Part shown: piece after piece, positions 1-12,869 of the stretch
How positions within the stretch are numbered: position 1 is the first letter of the stretch
Layout: each line of letters opens with the position of its first letter
Source: Panopea generosa
Lineage: Eukaryota > Mollusca > Bivalvia > Adapedonta > Hiatellidae
Assembly (NCBI GenBank): GCA_029582155.1
Contig: CM055899.1
Coordinates: 81,251,556-81,315,555, forward strand
Reading direction: 5' to 3'
DNA length: 64,000 bases
Notes under the pieces: generated by a model
The model's input: the letters and a program-made list of their open reading frames with translations, nothing else
The model's database searches: none
What the model was told of the DNA's origin: nothing
Position numbers and translations under genes: made by a program

Positions 1-171
1 TACACCTCAGACAAACCGAATTTGATGACTATGATTGCCCAGGCTCAGAGGCCGGCATTGGTTATATCCAGGAAACGGACACGAGAACGATTCATATCAT
101 ATCTGATTTTACTTCACAACTTAAATAAATAAATAACACCATCTGTAAAAAATGAATAAACAACAGAATAG
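1..171. other. Unassigned left flank
   Basis: Short AT-rich stretch before the 12-bp satellite. I see no gene or recognisable repeat in it. Confidence 0.4.
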
Positions 172-2206
172 TGCATACCATAGTGCATATCACGGTACAT
201 ATATAACGGTGCACATCACGGTCATATCACGCTACATATCAAGGTACACATCACGATGTATATCTCGGTACATATGACGGTATATATCACGATGTATATC
301 ACGGTACATATGACGGTATATATCACGATGTATATCTCTGTACATATGACGGTATATATCACGATGTATATCACGGTACATATTACGGTATATATCACGA
401 TGTATATCACGATACATATGACGGTATATATCACGATGTATATCTCGGTACATATGACGGTATATATCACGATGTATATCACGGTACATATGACGGTATA
501 TATCACGATGTATATCACGGTACATATCACGGTAGATATCACAGTGCATATCACAGTGTATATCACGGTACATATCACGGTTCATATCGCGGTAGATATC
601 ACGGTAGATATCACAGTGCATATCACACTACATATCACGGTTCATATCGCGGTAGATATCACGGTAGATATATCAGTGCATATCACACTGCATATCACGG
701 TACATATCAAGGTGCATATCACGGTAGATATCACTGTAGATATCACAGTGCATATCAAAGTGCATATTACGTTACATATCACGGTTCATATCGCGGTTGA
801 TATAATGGTAGATATCACAGTGCATATCACAGTGTATATCACGGTACATATCAAGGTGCATATCACGGTAGATAATCAATGTAGATATCACAGTGCATAT
901 CACGGTGCATATCACGGTAGATATCACGATGTATATCACGCTACATATCACGGTAGATATCACAGAGCATATCACAGTGCATATCACGGTACAAATCACT
1001 GTTCATATCGCGGTAGATATCACGGTAGATATCACAGTGCATATCAAACTGCATATCACGGTAGATATCAAGGTGCATATCACGGTAGATATCACGATGT
1101 ATATCACAGTGCATATTACGGTACATATCACGGTTCATATCGCGGTAGATATCACGGTAGATATCACAGTGCATATCAAACAGCATATCACGGTAGATAT
1201 CAATGTGCATATCAAGGTAGATATCACTGTAGATATCACAGTGCATGTCACGGTGCATATCACGGTAGATATCTCAGTGCATATCACAGGGCATATCACG
1301 GTTCGTATCAAGGTGCATATCACGGTAGATATCACGATGTATATCACCCTACATATCACGGTAGATATCACAGTGCTCATCACAGTGCATATCACGGTTC
1401 GTATCAAGGTGCATATCACGGTAGATATCACTGTAGATATCACAGTGCATATCACGGTGCATATCACGGTACATATCACGATGTATATCACCCTACATAT
1501 CACGGTAGATATCACAGTGCTCATCACAATGCATATCACGGTACAAATCACTGTTCATATCGCGGTAGATATCACGGTAGATGTCACAGAGCATATTACA
1601 CTGCATATCACGGTATATATCAAGGTGCATATCACGGTAGATATCAATGTGGATATCACAGTACATATCAAAGGTAGATATCATGGTAGATATCACTGTA
1701 GATATCACAGTGCATTTCACGTTGCATATCACGGTAGATTTCTCATTGCATATCACAGTGCATATTGCTGTAGATATCAAGGTGCATATCACGGTAAATA
1801 TCACGGTAGATATCACAGTGCATATCACGGTAGATATCACTGTAGATATCACAGTGCATATCACGGTGCATATCACGGTAGGTATCTCAGTGCATATCAC
1901 AATGCATATCACGGTTCATATCAAGATGCATATCACGGTTCATATCACGGTAGATATCACGATGTATATCATGCTACATATCACGGTAGATATAACAGTG
2001 CATATCACAGTGAATATCACGGTACAAATCACCGTTCAAAACGCGGTAGATATCACGGTAGATATCACAGTGCATATCAAACTGCATATCACGGTAGATA
2101 TCAATGTGCATATCAAGGTAGATATCACAATGTATATCACGGTACATATCACGGTAGACATCTTAATGTATATCACGCTATATATCACGGTAGATATCTC
2201 AAAATA
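172..2206. repeat. 12-bp minisatellite, about 170 units
   Basis: The stretch is built from variants of a 12-bp unit close to CATATCACGGTA, with GATATCAC, TATATCAC and CAGTGCATATCA forms. Because 12 is a multiple of 3, open frames of up to 473 codons arise on both strands and read as tetrapeptides such as HITV and DITV. These are satellite artefacts, not genes. Near the left edge a 36-bp subperiod is visible (three units, around 256-520). Further in, a variant block starting at 1333 recurs at 1477, exactly 144 bp (12 units) later. A marker variant (acaaatcac) recurs at 991 and 1543, 552 bp apart (46 units). Single-base indels, for example near 1670, move the open frame. Confidence 0.95.
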
Positions 2207-3108
2207 AACTGAACTAAATACAACACAAATGACATTACAAAATCCACATTTAATCTTAAAACCCTTACTATTTATGGTGGAATAGACAGTTTACATAATA
2301 GAAAAAAATGGATGAAATATACAAGTATTTTTTTGTGAATTTTACAACGTTTTGTAGCATAAACATTCGTTCACAATTTCGAGTATGTCCGAAAATAAAC
2401 AAAGTTTCTTATGCATTATGATATTATTTGTTGATATTACTTGTTGATATTACTTGTTGATATTACTTGTTAATATTACTTGAAGACAGGCATGCTGAGT
2501 ATGTCTGAAAATAAACAAAAATGTTTTGGTATATGTTATTTGATAACATGTTTAATGATAACAGAAAATAAGATTTTTATTTTAAAGCAAGAAAATCAGT
2601 TATTATTCTTAACATCGGTATTACTAGCACATTGCTGTGTAATTTAAAATATAATTAGCCGTATTTCCCGTTCATCATCCACTGACCAGGCAGTATAAGT
2701 TGAACGAAGTCTTATCGCTGTCAGAAGAAAAGTGTTAAGATTGTTAGTTTGGCGCAAATTAGAAATAATTGTTCATTCGTCCATCATGCAACAAAATCGC
2801 TCACTCACTCGCTCATTAACTACCTGCAATACATACATGTGTATACCGATACACTACGATTACAACACAAACCAATAAAACAGACTATAAAAGTATTTAT
2901 ATGTGACCAGAAGTAAGCCTTGGTCACATGAATAAAATGGTCTGTTAAAGTACCTTCAAAATGGCTTTTTTATAATTACGTAAATTTATCCAAAACTTAA
3001 CATTTTATGATGTATTTTTTTATTATACAGCTGTATGCTCAATCTACTCTGTAACATCTTCCACATGAACAATCGCGTGAATATCAGTGACCAACCAGAT
3101 AACTACTT

Positions 3109-3116
<8 letters not shown>
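2207..3116. other. Non-genic AT-rich stretch
   Basis: No coding signal seen. The only structure noted is the short 13-bp tandem repeat listed separately. Confidence 0.5.
2424..2483. repeat. 13-bp tandem repeat, four copies
   Basis: Four nearly identical copies of TTGTTGATATTAC in direct tandem; the last copy has TTAATATTAC. Confidence 0.85.
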
Positions 3117-3170
<54 letters not shown>

Positions 3171-3262
3171 CGTGTATGCGTATGTTCATGCATATGTGTG
3201 CGTGTGCGTGCGTACTTGTGTGTGTATGTGTGCGTGCGTTCGTGCGTGTATTTGTGTATTTT
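3117..3262. repeat. (TG)n microsatellite with degenerate right edge
   Basis: A pure TG run occupies about 3117-3166 and then degrades into TGCG/TGTA variants. All open frames across it (Cys-Val or Thr-His dipeptides) are low-complexity artefacts. Confidence 0.95.
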
Positions 3263-3800
3263 GCGTTAGTACGCGTGTATATGTTTCTCATAAATTACCC
3301 TTTATGTCATTCATATTTACCTGCCATGAATATACTTTCAATATACCTAAACCATCTTTAAAATTGCAAAATATAGTTGAAAGGGAATGGCCGTATCTAA
3401 ATATTGAGAGATGGCCAGCCATTTTACCTTAAATTGTATTTGACTTATATGCGTGATATATATAGTAATATGTGTTTATATGGCAATAACATATGTTTAA
3501 ACTAAATCTAAACGGTTGAGCAGTATAACTTTGTAAAGATCACTCATAACATGTCGTTATTCGCAGTTTTAGATTCGGCGGAACACTATATGTAAAACAT
3601 AACCTTTATGCACTGCATTCGGTCCTCATTTGTCACGTCGTAGTATACGTTGATAGAACAAAACTAATTTGCTTATTAGATTGTAAAATGAATACTTCAT
3701 TTTCACTAAACTAGATTGAATTGTGTCGTAATAAAACAAAAAAATTGCAGAATAAATATGTAACGTTTATACGTTTTCAAAAACAAAATGTTGGTTATGT
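3263..3800. other. Non-genic AT-rich stretch
   Basis: I see no gene, RNA or repeat structure here. Confidence 0.4.
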
Positions 3801-3801
3801 C

Positions 3802-4262
3802 TCATTTTGGCTCCTCTGGACTGAGGGGGGCTCGGTGATCTTCCCGCGTTATTTTATGAACGCTGTTGCTATTGTCCTTAATCAATATATTGCCGTTTGA
3901 CGACCATGCACCTATCAAATGTTTTCCTTTGACCAGATGACGGGCTTTGTATAGCAGGCCATTTCGAAACTTGGTTAAATCCTCATTTATGTATTTGCCC
4001 TTATAACCACGATCCTTGGCTAAGGTAAGCGCACGGTACAACATCTGGCGAGCTTGATACGACCCAAACTTAACACTAATGGCTCGGGACTTTCCGACTT
4101 GATCAATAGTGCGATGTTCGCGTTAATAGCCTTGGCCAGGTTCAACACAATTGAGTCAATACCGGAAATGCGTAAACAATTTCTACGGCTGTATTGCTCT
4201 CTAGCATCTGCTGCAGATTCGATGGAAGCCACCCTCGTCTTAAGAGCGACATATTGAAACTG
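3802..4262 (-). pseudogene. LINE ORF1-like protein remnant, frameshifted
   Basis: Read on the minus strand, the upstream part ends a coiled-coil-like segment and runs into REQYSRRNCLRISGI and DSIVLNLAKAINANI. About 40 bases later, in another frame, it resumes with GKSRAISVKFGSYQARQMLYR and KDRGYKGKYINEDLTKFRNG. This order (coiled coil, Q/N-Y-S-R-R-N-C motif, then the RQ-LY-A/KG-K-IxEDLT block) is what I know from ORF1-like proteins of non-LTR retrotransposons in invertebrate genomes, comparable to the L1 ORF1p C-terminal fold. A deletion and frameshift near 4100-4110 removes the Asp-Arg-Ser-His-Arg-type segment usually found between the two parts. There is no complete start or end. The family assignment is from recalled motifs; clade is not resolved. 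Confidence 0.7.
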
Positions 4263-5449
4263 AAAAGCAAATAAATATCTTAAATGATGTTGCTTTTTTT
4301 AAATTAGATTTGTTTTATTATTATTTTTCTTTCATATAATACTCGGTTTAAATATAAAGAAAGCGTGTGTACACATACTTTAGAAGCACGTGTAATAAAG
4401 AGGTTGATAAATGGACATCATGAGCATTGTCTTGCAGTGATAACAGTCCCAGTGAATGAAAACGTAATTACCATCTTTGAGTGGTGCAATCGAACATGTG
4501 TATTAAAGACATTATTACACAACAGAGTCGAACGGGGAGGTGATAATCGGAGCTAATTCATAATGGCCCTAGCGTCACTATTCCCTTTCCGAGCCGATTA
4601 GCATCTCCCGGCCCGGCTCTGTCGTGTATTAGCCTCTAAATAAATTGTTTCCACGCTAACACCGATCATTATAGATACAGTCAATTGTCGATTGTTATCA
4701 AGTGCATCTCTAACAGACGTCACGGCGTCACTGCTAATTTTCTTCTTACGTTTCTCCTCTTATCATATGCCAATGAATCTCGTTCGTCGGCAAACTTCAT
4801 AGGCCACCGCAAAAACAGTTCATATTTCAAAGAGCTGCTGCGCGGTACTTTTTGCATCATTGTACAAGTTTCTGTTGACGTATTGTATCTCTAAGATCCA
4901 CGCAAAACCTTTTGTTTGCCCTAATTTCCAACTGTTCTGATGACGTCATATGTTAAAATGGCAATGTAAATATCTATATCACAAGCTTCAAAAACGCAAT
5001 TTACATTTTTATTTGCAATGCGAATGACGTCAAATTTAGCAGTTTTTATACGATGGCGTTACATTATGCTATGCCAGCTTTTGCTCTACTCATCTGCAGG
5101 AAGAAATCACAACCACTATGAATCATCTTGAAAATATTTCAAACCAAACTACATAGGATTTATTTTCTATAGAGCGTTATTAATTAATAGTACGGTTATC
5201 ATAAAATAATTATCATTATTTATATTTCTTCGAATATGGAGTCATTACTATATTATCATATGAAGCTCTATATCAATTTTCGAATTTGGCCCAGTTATTT
5301 TGTTCAGAAGAGATAAAGAGTAATTGGTGAACCGTGGATTATGTGCCTCCCTCGTGTATATTAACGGAAGTGAAGTTCAGAAATATGTAATACCTGAAGT
5401 GCAATATTTATATTTGTTTAATAGATATGTATAAGGGAATATACGGTAT
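4263..5449. other. Non-genic stretch with a small GC-richer island
   Basis: About 4530-4640 is clearly richer in G+C than its surroundings and looks non-repetitive, but it has no coding support. The several ORFs of 60-70 codons here show no recognisable domain. Confidence 0.35.
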
Positions 5450-5492
5450 TTTGTTTGTTCCTGTTTAGTATTACAACTAGATTGCAGGAGAG
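5450..5492 (+). repeat. Short dispersed repeat, copy 1
   Basis: The ~43-bp segment beginning TTTTGTTTGTTCCTGT recurs with a few substitutions at about 10946-10989. Both copies end close to AGATTG(C/T)AGGAGA. The parent element is not recognised. Confidence 0.6.
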
Positions 5493-7423
5493 TCTGATCG
5501 ATTATGTCTTTGAAAAGACATCAAAATATGCTGTGTTTTGTCGCATCAGATCAACATGAATCTGTGACATACTGTCGACGCGAATCATCCCACGTTGCGA
5601 CAGAGTTTACTGACTGTGTTCATGTGCCATAACCAAAGAGTGTACATCACAGACTGACATGCGCAGTCGCAAACCAAGAATTATGTAAACAACTGTGACC
5701 TTGACATTAACCTCGTATGTATGACATGATGGCACATAAAAAATGTCATCGAAAACGTCATGTGCCACAGGTTTGTGTCGATTTTTATTTAAATGTCACG
5801 TACTAGCCCCTACAGGGTCACAGCTTCTAGTCGGCACTTTTGGCAGGAATAGACAAATCTTCTGTCTAAGATTCCTCGCTGTATTGTACTGTAGATGTAT
5901 GCCTGTTATTAAGGCAATATCTCGTTTTTTATTTATTTTCACTTCCATTCATCTCGGGAAAACACAAATCATAATTCTTACACTGCAGAATGAAATTGTC
6001 ATCAAAACAATATTATTCCCAGAAATTTGTGATTGTTGAAGTGCTTGTAATTACAATATGTGTACACTGCAGCTAAAATAATGACAAATTACTATAAATT
6101 TTCTTTGAAACCTCAAGACCTTTAATTTAATAAAGAGCATTTTGCGTGATCATAACACGTTTAAAGATCTAAGATTACATACAACTTAAGTCTGCATCAT
6201 AATGGTCAATACCACTATTTCCCCCCCGTGGCGAGCGTATAACTGTCAATCCTTGGTTCATAAGTTTGAATCCGCATCCAACCACAGTTATACGTTATCC
6301 TTTCTGTTATTTTCGGGGTCTAATTTCACCGTTTGGTTAATTAAAAGTCGAGTCGCATTAGGATATTTACAAAGCGTAGTATTTTCATTTCGATATTGTC
6401 AGCTACCACCATTGAGACGAGCTCTCTGATTGGTAGTAAAAAAGTATAGGAATGTTCAGGGCATATATTTTTATAGTAAGCTTAATTGTGGTTGGATGAA
6501 AATGTTAAACTGGCAAATGATCACAATAAAATATAAGTTTATTATGTTTGTGTTAATAAAAAAATTCAAAATTATGTTTCTGTGACTGACTAAATTCATT
6601 TTATCAAGGAAACTGCAAGGAAAGTAAAATTGGTGAAATTTACTTTGTTTAATGCTGAAAGTGGGGGTACCCAACTTCAGGGGGCAAAAAGTGGTACTTT
6701 TGACCCCATTTCGGGGACATTTTAACTTGAGTCTAGGACAGTACTTTAATATGATATAGGACTTTTTGGTCCGCGGATGATAGAAGTAGTGAAAATTAGG
6801 ACAAACGTTATAATGTAAGTCTATGGAAAACACAATGGTGGTAGCTGACCGTATGTCAGAAATGTAAGTTAGACAGGTTTTTGTCAACGAAGCGATCGAC
6901 AAGCATGAAAGAGTATATTGTTTTTGTTCTTAACCACCAGAAGTGCCTGTACATAATGACATCGAAGAAACACCAACGAAAATATCATCAATACTAGTGG
7001 TAACATTTCAAATACCTCATTTTCGGATATAAATAACTCGTGAATTTGTTCCAAAGCGCTGAATATATATTGAATTTACCTGAAACAATATTATTCATAC
7101 CTGGATGGAGACGAGGAAGAATCAATCTTGAATTTTGACATTTAGTTGACCTGATGCATGTAAATGTTTGGTATTGAAAGACATTATGGAAGACACTCAT
7201 ATGGGTCAATGCTATACATAAACTGTATATGTGGAAGTATAAGAACAGTGGAAACAAACAAGACACATCGGTTAAACGGGAAAAATCCAATATCATTTGA
7301 CATCAACACAAAACAATTGAGTATAAGGTAAATTGATGCTTTATCATAACGCACTGATCAATATCCATTTATCACATATGACAACTTACTTTATGATTTC
7401 TAGAGATGAACAACTATAAAAAG
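5493..7423. other. Non-genic stretch
   Basis: Open frames at 5743-6039, 6202-6429, 6471-6902 and 6994-7296 have no recognisable domain, composition bias or splice context. A weak B-box-like word (GTTTGAATCC, near 6266) is not enough to call a SINE. Confidence 0.35.
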
Positions 7424-7690
7424 TGATTGATTGATTGAATATTTAGCGTAATTTTCATGCCATCGAGGGCTAACAGACAATCACGTAACCACTGTTTCCT
7501 TGGATTAACCGGTACTCGAGCACACTCCATCGCTGCAAGTAACTGATAACTTTCCCACTTGAATCAGCGGTGAGAGACGATTGATAAAGAGACATAATGT
7601 CATATATCTATCATCCTGGAGACTGTTGCCGGGCGGGGATTCGAACAGTATTCTTACATTGAGTATATGTTAAACATAAATTTATACACT
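7424..7690 (-). repeat. SINE relic, copy A (B box plus conserved core)
   Basis: On the minus strand a good pol III B box (GTTCGAATCCCC) lies at 7638-7650. It is followed by a body containing GATTCAAGTGGGAAAGTTAT, and the element ends in repeated ATTCAATCAATC. The same core occurs at about 8085-8115 (minus) and 53710-53740 (plus). A B box, a shared body and a short-repeat tail together point to a tRNA-derived SINE. The A box is missing or beyond recognition, so the 5' end is probably truncated. Confidence 0.7.
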
Positions 7691-7959
7691 GTCACGTTCT
7701 GTGTTTCCTGTTAAACAGAAAACTGTTACATGAATAAGAAAAAAAGAAACTATTCAACACATTTCAGGAATGTTAAATAGAGGCTCAGGTTACAGATGAA
7801 TTGAGTTGTCGGTGCTTGAAATACCTGTAGTGGTTTCATAAACTATGAAGAGACATGAAAATGAAGTTTCAAGGCCAATCAATATCATGACATAGACAGA
7901 AGCACTAAATGAAGGAGTGACTATCATCAAAAGGGGCCAATGGTAATTATTAATGTTGT

Positions 7960-8215
7960 TTAACCTTTTCAGCTTATTCTTACTATTGAATACAACAAAA
8001 TAATCATGAGTACAACAGAGGATCTGAGGGGAATCAAACCTGTGACCACTTGTTTGGCACACCCAATATTCGTGCAAATTACTGACAACTTTCCCACTTG
8101 AATCAGTGATTAAAGATGAATGAGCATGAGACACAATGTTGGAATTTGCATATATTTAAATCATCACAGAGACTGGCCAAGCAGATATTTGAACTTTCAA
8201 CCCCTTGATTGCTTG
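7960..8215 (-). repeat. SINE relic, copy B
   Basis: The minus strand carries a decayed B box (GTTCAAATATC) near 8188-8200, then TTGGCCAGTCTC, and the same core as copy A with GTGGGAAAGTTGTCAGTAA. Order and spacing match the neighbouring copy on the same strand about 0.55 kb away. Confidence 0.65.
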
Positions 8216-8377
8216 TTACACAACATAACAGTTTCATTCATTAAAAAATGTCCACATACACGCAAGTTTATAACCATAAGATTTTGTTCAATGTTTTGCT
8301 GCTCAGTTATAGCCCTTGTGTGTCAAACTATACCCATATATTGTTCTGTTTAATTAAAGTTCATTGTCGGTTTTTTA

Positions 8378-8640
8378 GCCAGACCGATTAGCTCAGTCGG
8401 TAGAGCACGATTCTTCTAGCTCAGGGTTGAGAGTTTGATACCTGAGGCTGGCTAACTTACAGTGCTAACAGTCATTCAGATGGGAATTATAATAAAGGAC
8501 CTTAATGATGGTGTTATTCATTGAGCAAAAGAACAAGGTGAAACATATGATTGGGTTTCTATGCTAATTACTTCCTGCACTATCCCCCACAAATCTAAAA
8601 AGACTAAACTGTTCACTCTTATGGTTGCATCACCCATGTG
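8378..8640 (+). repeat. tRNA-like SINE with near-intact 5' tRNA half
   Basis: The first 75 bases fold partly as a tRNA. The acceptor arms GCCAGAC and GGCTGGC pair at six of seven positions. The D stem is GCTC/GAGC inside the A-box-like TTAGCTCAGTCGGTAGAGC, and the anticodon loop position reads CTTCTAG. The anticodon stem is unpaired and the T arm (GAGAGTTTGATACC) is degenerate, so this is not a working tRNA. The sequence continues with a CAGATGGGA...GGACCT body seen in other molluscan SINEs as I recall them. Confidence 0.65.
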
Positions 8641-9337
8641 GGAAACTGGTGGCGATGTAAATTAAGCTGACATACAATTTGTCTATATCTCATATAAACT
8701 TTCTTTAATTTTCAGTGATGAAGTCAGTCAAGTAGTACACCAGGATCAAGCCAATTTATTACAATATGTGTTGCCAGAAGCATGGATTGTGACAGTAAAT
8801 CAAATACGGGGACCTGTATTCGAAAAACATATGATGTTTTTTTTCAAAAGACTGTAGGAAATGCACATATTATGAAAAATTAAGAACAATCACTACCAGT
8901 TCACCAGTGTTCTAAAATTTAAATACAATTCAAAGATTAATGTTGGAAGAAGCCCAGTACAGGAATAAAACTGTCCAAAGTTAATGTAATAATAATAGAT
9001 GATGGTGTGACTACTACAGCCAAGATAAATACCAGAAAAAATGACTTGAATGGACTCGTAGACAAAACTCTGAAGATATTATGTTGAGTAGCAGGTCACT
9101 GGTGATCCAACCTTGATTGACAGTACATGGTTTTACCACTAGGCCTCTAATATTTCAAACTATAACTTACAAATATTGATGTTCATCAATTACCCGGTAT
9201 ATATGAAATGTATGAAAGCAACATAACAGTAATTACATGAAAAATTACTAATATTATAATTGCTATGTAGTGCATCATTTACAAATATGAAAGTTACTTC
9301 TGCAATGGAACTTCATTTATAAAACTTAAAAAATTAT
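8641..9337. other. Non-genic AT-rich stretch
   Basis: I see nothing coding or repetitive here. Confidence 0.4.
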
Positions 9338-9732
9338 ACCATTTTATTAAAAGGGGAGGTAACATTTAGCACTGTAGCTTAGTGACAAGCAAGATGACAT
9401 GTATATTTTATGATATTGTTTGTTGTTGTGCTTCTTTGTAGAGAGAATGAAACAATTCTCCGCATTAGAACATTTATTATTGAATTGGTGTGAAAATGCA
9501 CCGATTGCAGCCATTTTATGCAAAAGGGACGTTACATTTAGCACTGTAAATTTGTAAAAAGTATAGTGACCTGTATTTCTTATTCTACTTTCTATTTGTA
9601 TTGTTATAGTACCTCTTTGTAATTCTCCAGAACTGTTTTTATTATTGAATTATTGTGAAAATGTATCGATTGCGACCATTTTATGAAAAAGGGAGGTAAT
9701 ATTTAGCACTGTAACTTAGTAACAAGCATGGT

Positions 9733-9779
<47 letters not shown>

Positions 9780-9900
9780 TTCTTTTTCTGATATGGTTTG
9801 TTATAGTGCCTCATTTTAGAAAGAATGAAACAATTCTCCGCGTTAGAACTTTTTTTATTTTTGAATTGGTGATAAATTGCAATATTTGCGGCAAAATTTA
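9338..9900 (+). repeat. Tandem family, ~165-175 bp unit, three copies
   Basis: Each unit begins with CCATTTTAT, then (A)nGGGAGGTAAC and ATTTAGCACTGTA, and continues through ACAATTCTCCGC and TTGAATTGGTG. Unit starts near 9338, 9510 and 9675 give spacings of about 172 and 165 bp. The third copy contains a (CA)n(TA)n run. A partial fourth copy (ACAAGCATGGTGACC ... AATCTCCGCGCTAGAA) lies at about 10138-10250. Confidence 0.85.
9733..9778. repeat. (CA)n(TA)n microsatellite
   Basis: A pure CA run followed by TA, lying inside the third unit of the ~170-bp tandem family. Confidence 0.95.
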
Positions 9901-10521
9901 TAATCGTAGCAATCTATGAAAATCCTTGTATGAAAGGTGAAACACAAAATAGCATCGTGATTTCTTCTGTTAAAGATACTATATCTTTTGTTACATGGAT
10001 GACAACAATATTTTGTTGAAATATATCAATCTTTTAGTAAATAAAACATGATTTATAACTTGCATCCACTTGCTGTCTTTTCTTTGAAAAAATGTAAAAC
10101 GGTGTAGTTTTAAAATAAGTTGTAGCAAAAAAAAAAAACAACAAGCATGGTGACCAATATTTTTTTCAAGTGTTTTAAACATGTCTTACTTCAAAGTACT
10201 TGTTTGCAAAATTTAAAAAAAAATCTCCGCGCTAGAAGAAACTCGAAGAAATGTCTTTAAATGTTTAATTAAACTAAATTTGAAACCAATGTGTATATTT
10301 TGATTAAATACTGGCTTACAGTTTTTTCCCACCATTTAAAAGGATGAGTAGACCTGTTTTTTTATTTGATATTATACTATATTTTATTATAAAACGTGCT
10401 GCTGTGAATGTGTGTTACAAGAGTGCATTTTATAAATAGAAAATGGGACTTAGTTTAAATACTTTTTACATAATTTGATTTGGTAAATATTGGAGTCCAT
10501 TATCTAAGTACAACATGATAT

Positions 10522-10593
10522 GCTTTTGTGGTGTAACTGGCAAACACATCTATATTTTTGTAGAAATTCTGGGTTCAAATCCCAGCATTTGCA
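10522..10593 (+). tRNA. tRNA-like sequence, probably a pseudogene
   Basis: The T arm is perfect: CTGGG-TTCAAAT-CCCAG at 10569-10585. The D stem is GTGT/ACAC, with ACTGG in its loop. The acceptor strands GCTTTTG and CATTTGC pair at four of seven positions. The anticodon arm pairs TCTA with TAGA around an 8-base T-rich loop that could present TTT (Lys), but the register is one base off. The total length of 72 bases is right. The weak acceptor and shifted anticodon arm favour a decayed tRNA or the head of a SINE. Confidence 0.45.
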
Positions 10594-12869
10594 AACAACA
10601 TGGAAAAGAGATGGCTTCAATATGTTGAAAAAGTTGTTTTTTAATGAAATTATTCTCTATTAAATATATATGTAATATGTTTTTTAATAATGTTTGTTGC
10701 TGCATGGACAACATATTTTTTTATTGCTTGCAGTTACCAGTGTTACAGAAAATTTTGTTGAGCTGCTAACATTTTCAATCTTACTTTTAATATTTTAAGT
10801 TTTATGAGGCATCAGGGATTTTTGTGTTTACTCTTTCTGACTGCAATGTATTAAACAATACATTTTATATACATTTTCCGTGGACTTCAGTTTACAATGT
10901 TCTCTTAAATGGATTCAAATCCAAGCTTATGCTATATTTTTGTCTATTTTGTTTGTTCCTGTATAGTATTATAACTAGATTGTAGGAGATCTGTACAAGA
11001 ACTGAAGGGAACTTATGTCCAGGTTGTATATTTCATTCATTCAAACCTGTGTTAAGCAGCCAGTCAATGAAATGAGCAAGTGACCATGCGAGGTTGTTGT
11101 TTTATACAGGTTTTTAAGTTAATTTACTCTAAAACATAGAAATGGGAAATAGAAAATATGTTTGCTTATGACAGGTGGCTGCTTTATAAAGGTGGTCACC
11201 TACACAGATTTGGCAGTATTTGGATACTTCAGCTGCTAATTTAAGTACATGTGTACAGTCATGATTTTATGGTGACAATATAAATATAGTATTCCTTGGT
11301 ACATGGAAGATGGAGGTCCAAATTACTGATGTGTCCAAAGACTTGTAAATTGTTATTCTAGTCAAGTGACCTTGAAGTTTGCAACATTTGATTAATCCTG
11401 TCCAGAGAAAACTATTGTGTATTTAATAATTATAAACGTATGGTTTTGTATATTTAAAGTAACTTATATAATCGTTCATCATCTGTTGTTTTCAAGTCAA
11501 TTATTTTCCACCTTGAATATTAATATTAGTAATGTGTTCTATTGAAATAAGTGATTATTTTGCTTCTTCTGATTTTAATTTACTTTTCCATCGGTCGGTA
11601 TTGCCAATTTAACTATGCGTTACTAAGATATCCAATTTGATTTATCGATTAATTTATCTAAAATTCCGTCTTAAATTATCTCTCCATTTTTATCAATAAT
11701 ATTGTTTACATATATAAGTTTAAAGAATATCCAATTGTTGAATATCTATTTTGAGCTATTTGTTTCCCTTTAGTATTTGTTTTCTGATGAATTGAAACTC
11801 ATTACACGGTTAATTACTTGTTTGCTTCACTCAAATCCAATCGTTTATAAGATCGGTATAAACTCTGGCAGTGTTTGGTGACCAGAACTGTTGTTTAAAA
11901 TATCAATATTCATTTAAAAAAATATCTACATATGTATGTGAAACATATCTTGGTAAAAAAATCCAATTCGCTTTATCAAAACACAGCCCAGTGAACTTCT
12001 CGAAAAACCTGTTTTATTATAAACTTACATGTTACAACCTTAGTATAATATACTTAAATTCAAAATTTTGGCTCAAATTGTTTGCAAAATACAACGATAA
12101 ATGGAATTAGTAGTAAAGCACCCTGTCCAACTTCGATTCTTTATACCAGTTGGCATTAGTTTTCAATGGGAAATGTTTCAATTCAAATATAAGAATCTAT
12201 CTTAAGTCATTGCGACAAAGATTCTTTATAGGGAAGGCTTGGTGATTGAAACTCATAGGAATAATTTTGCTGGAACTGGGGATTGTTTCATGTACATAAG
12301 TCTGATGCTTTTAGTTTTAAACCGTTCTTAGTTTCGTGCTGAAACTTCACTTTGTTTCATGCGCGTTAGGTTAGTTTGAAAATTAAGGTTTGAAACAGTC
12401 TTCAAACATATAAGTGTTTATTTATGCTAGATCTAAGCAGTGCTCCAAGCATACCGTTTGGTTTGAGTTTGAAACAAGTCTCAAACATATGCTGTCCAGA
12501 CACTTTATCTGAACAGCTGGTTTCATCATTTAAAATTGTGTTGAGCAACAGTTAGTCCAACACTACAAGGTTTGAAACATTATACTGTATATAGTTGATT
12601 GATTTGATCATTTGTCTATATGATTTCTAAATATTAGATTCATTGTATTATTTTTTTGTTTGAAGTTCACAAATCAAGAGGTAAGAAGCCTGATGAAAAT
12701 TAATATATTACATAGTTTAAACAAAATTGTTTAACATAGTTTTAAGCTAGGCTGTTTCACAGCTTAATCCAGTGAAGATACAGTCGCTTTACAGAAGATC
12801 CCGTTTTAAGTTCAAAATACTTACCAAACATCTTGACACAGGGATGAGGTCAAGGTTTTCCGTCTCACA
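10594..12869. other. Non-genic stretch with two short dispersed repeats
   Basis: It contains the second copy of the short repeat at 5450 (10946-10989) and one MITE (11037-11217). The ORF at 11871-12110 has no recognisable domain. Confidence 0.4.
11037..11217 (+). mobile_element. ~180-bp MITE, copy 1
   Basis: It begins TCAAACCTGTGTTAAGCAGC and ends near GGTCACCTACACAGATTTGG, giving imperfect terminal inverted repeats. Two better-preserved relatives lie at 35305-35480 and 36180-36360. There is no coding capacity. Confidence 0.7.

Noticed and set aside
222-2212. Long open frames (up to 473 codons) on both strands
   Set aside because: They follow the 12-bp satellite exactly, overlap on both strands, and encode only tetrapeptide repeats.
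3035-3432. Cys-Val and Thr-His rich ORFs
   Set aside because: Products of the (TG)n microsatellite.
6200-6430. Possible tRNA-like SINE (GTTTGAATCC)
   Set aside because: Only a B-box-like word; no A box, no body shared with other copies.
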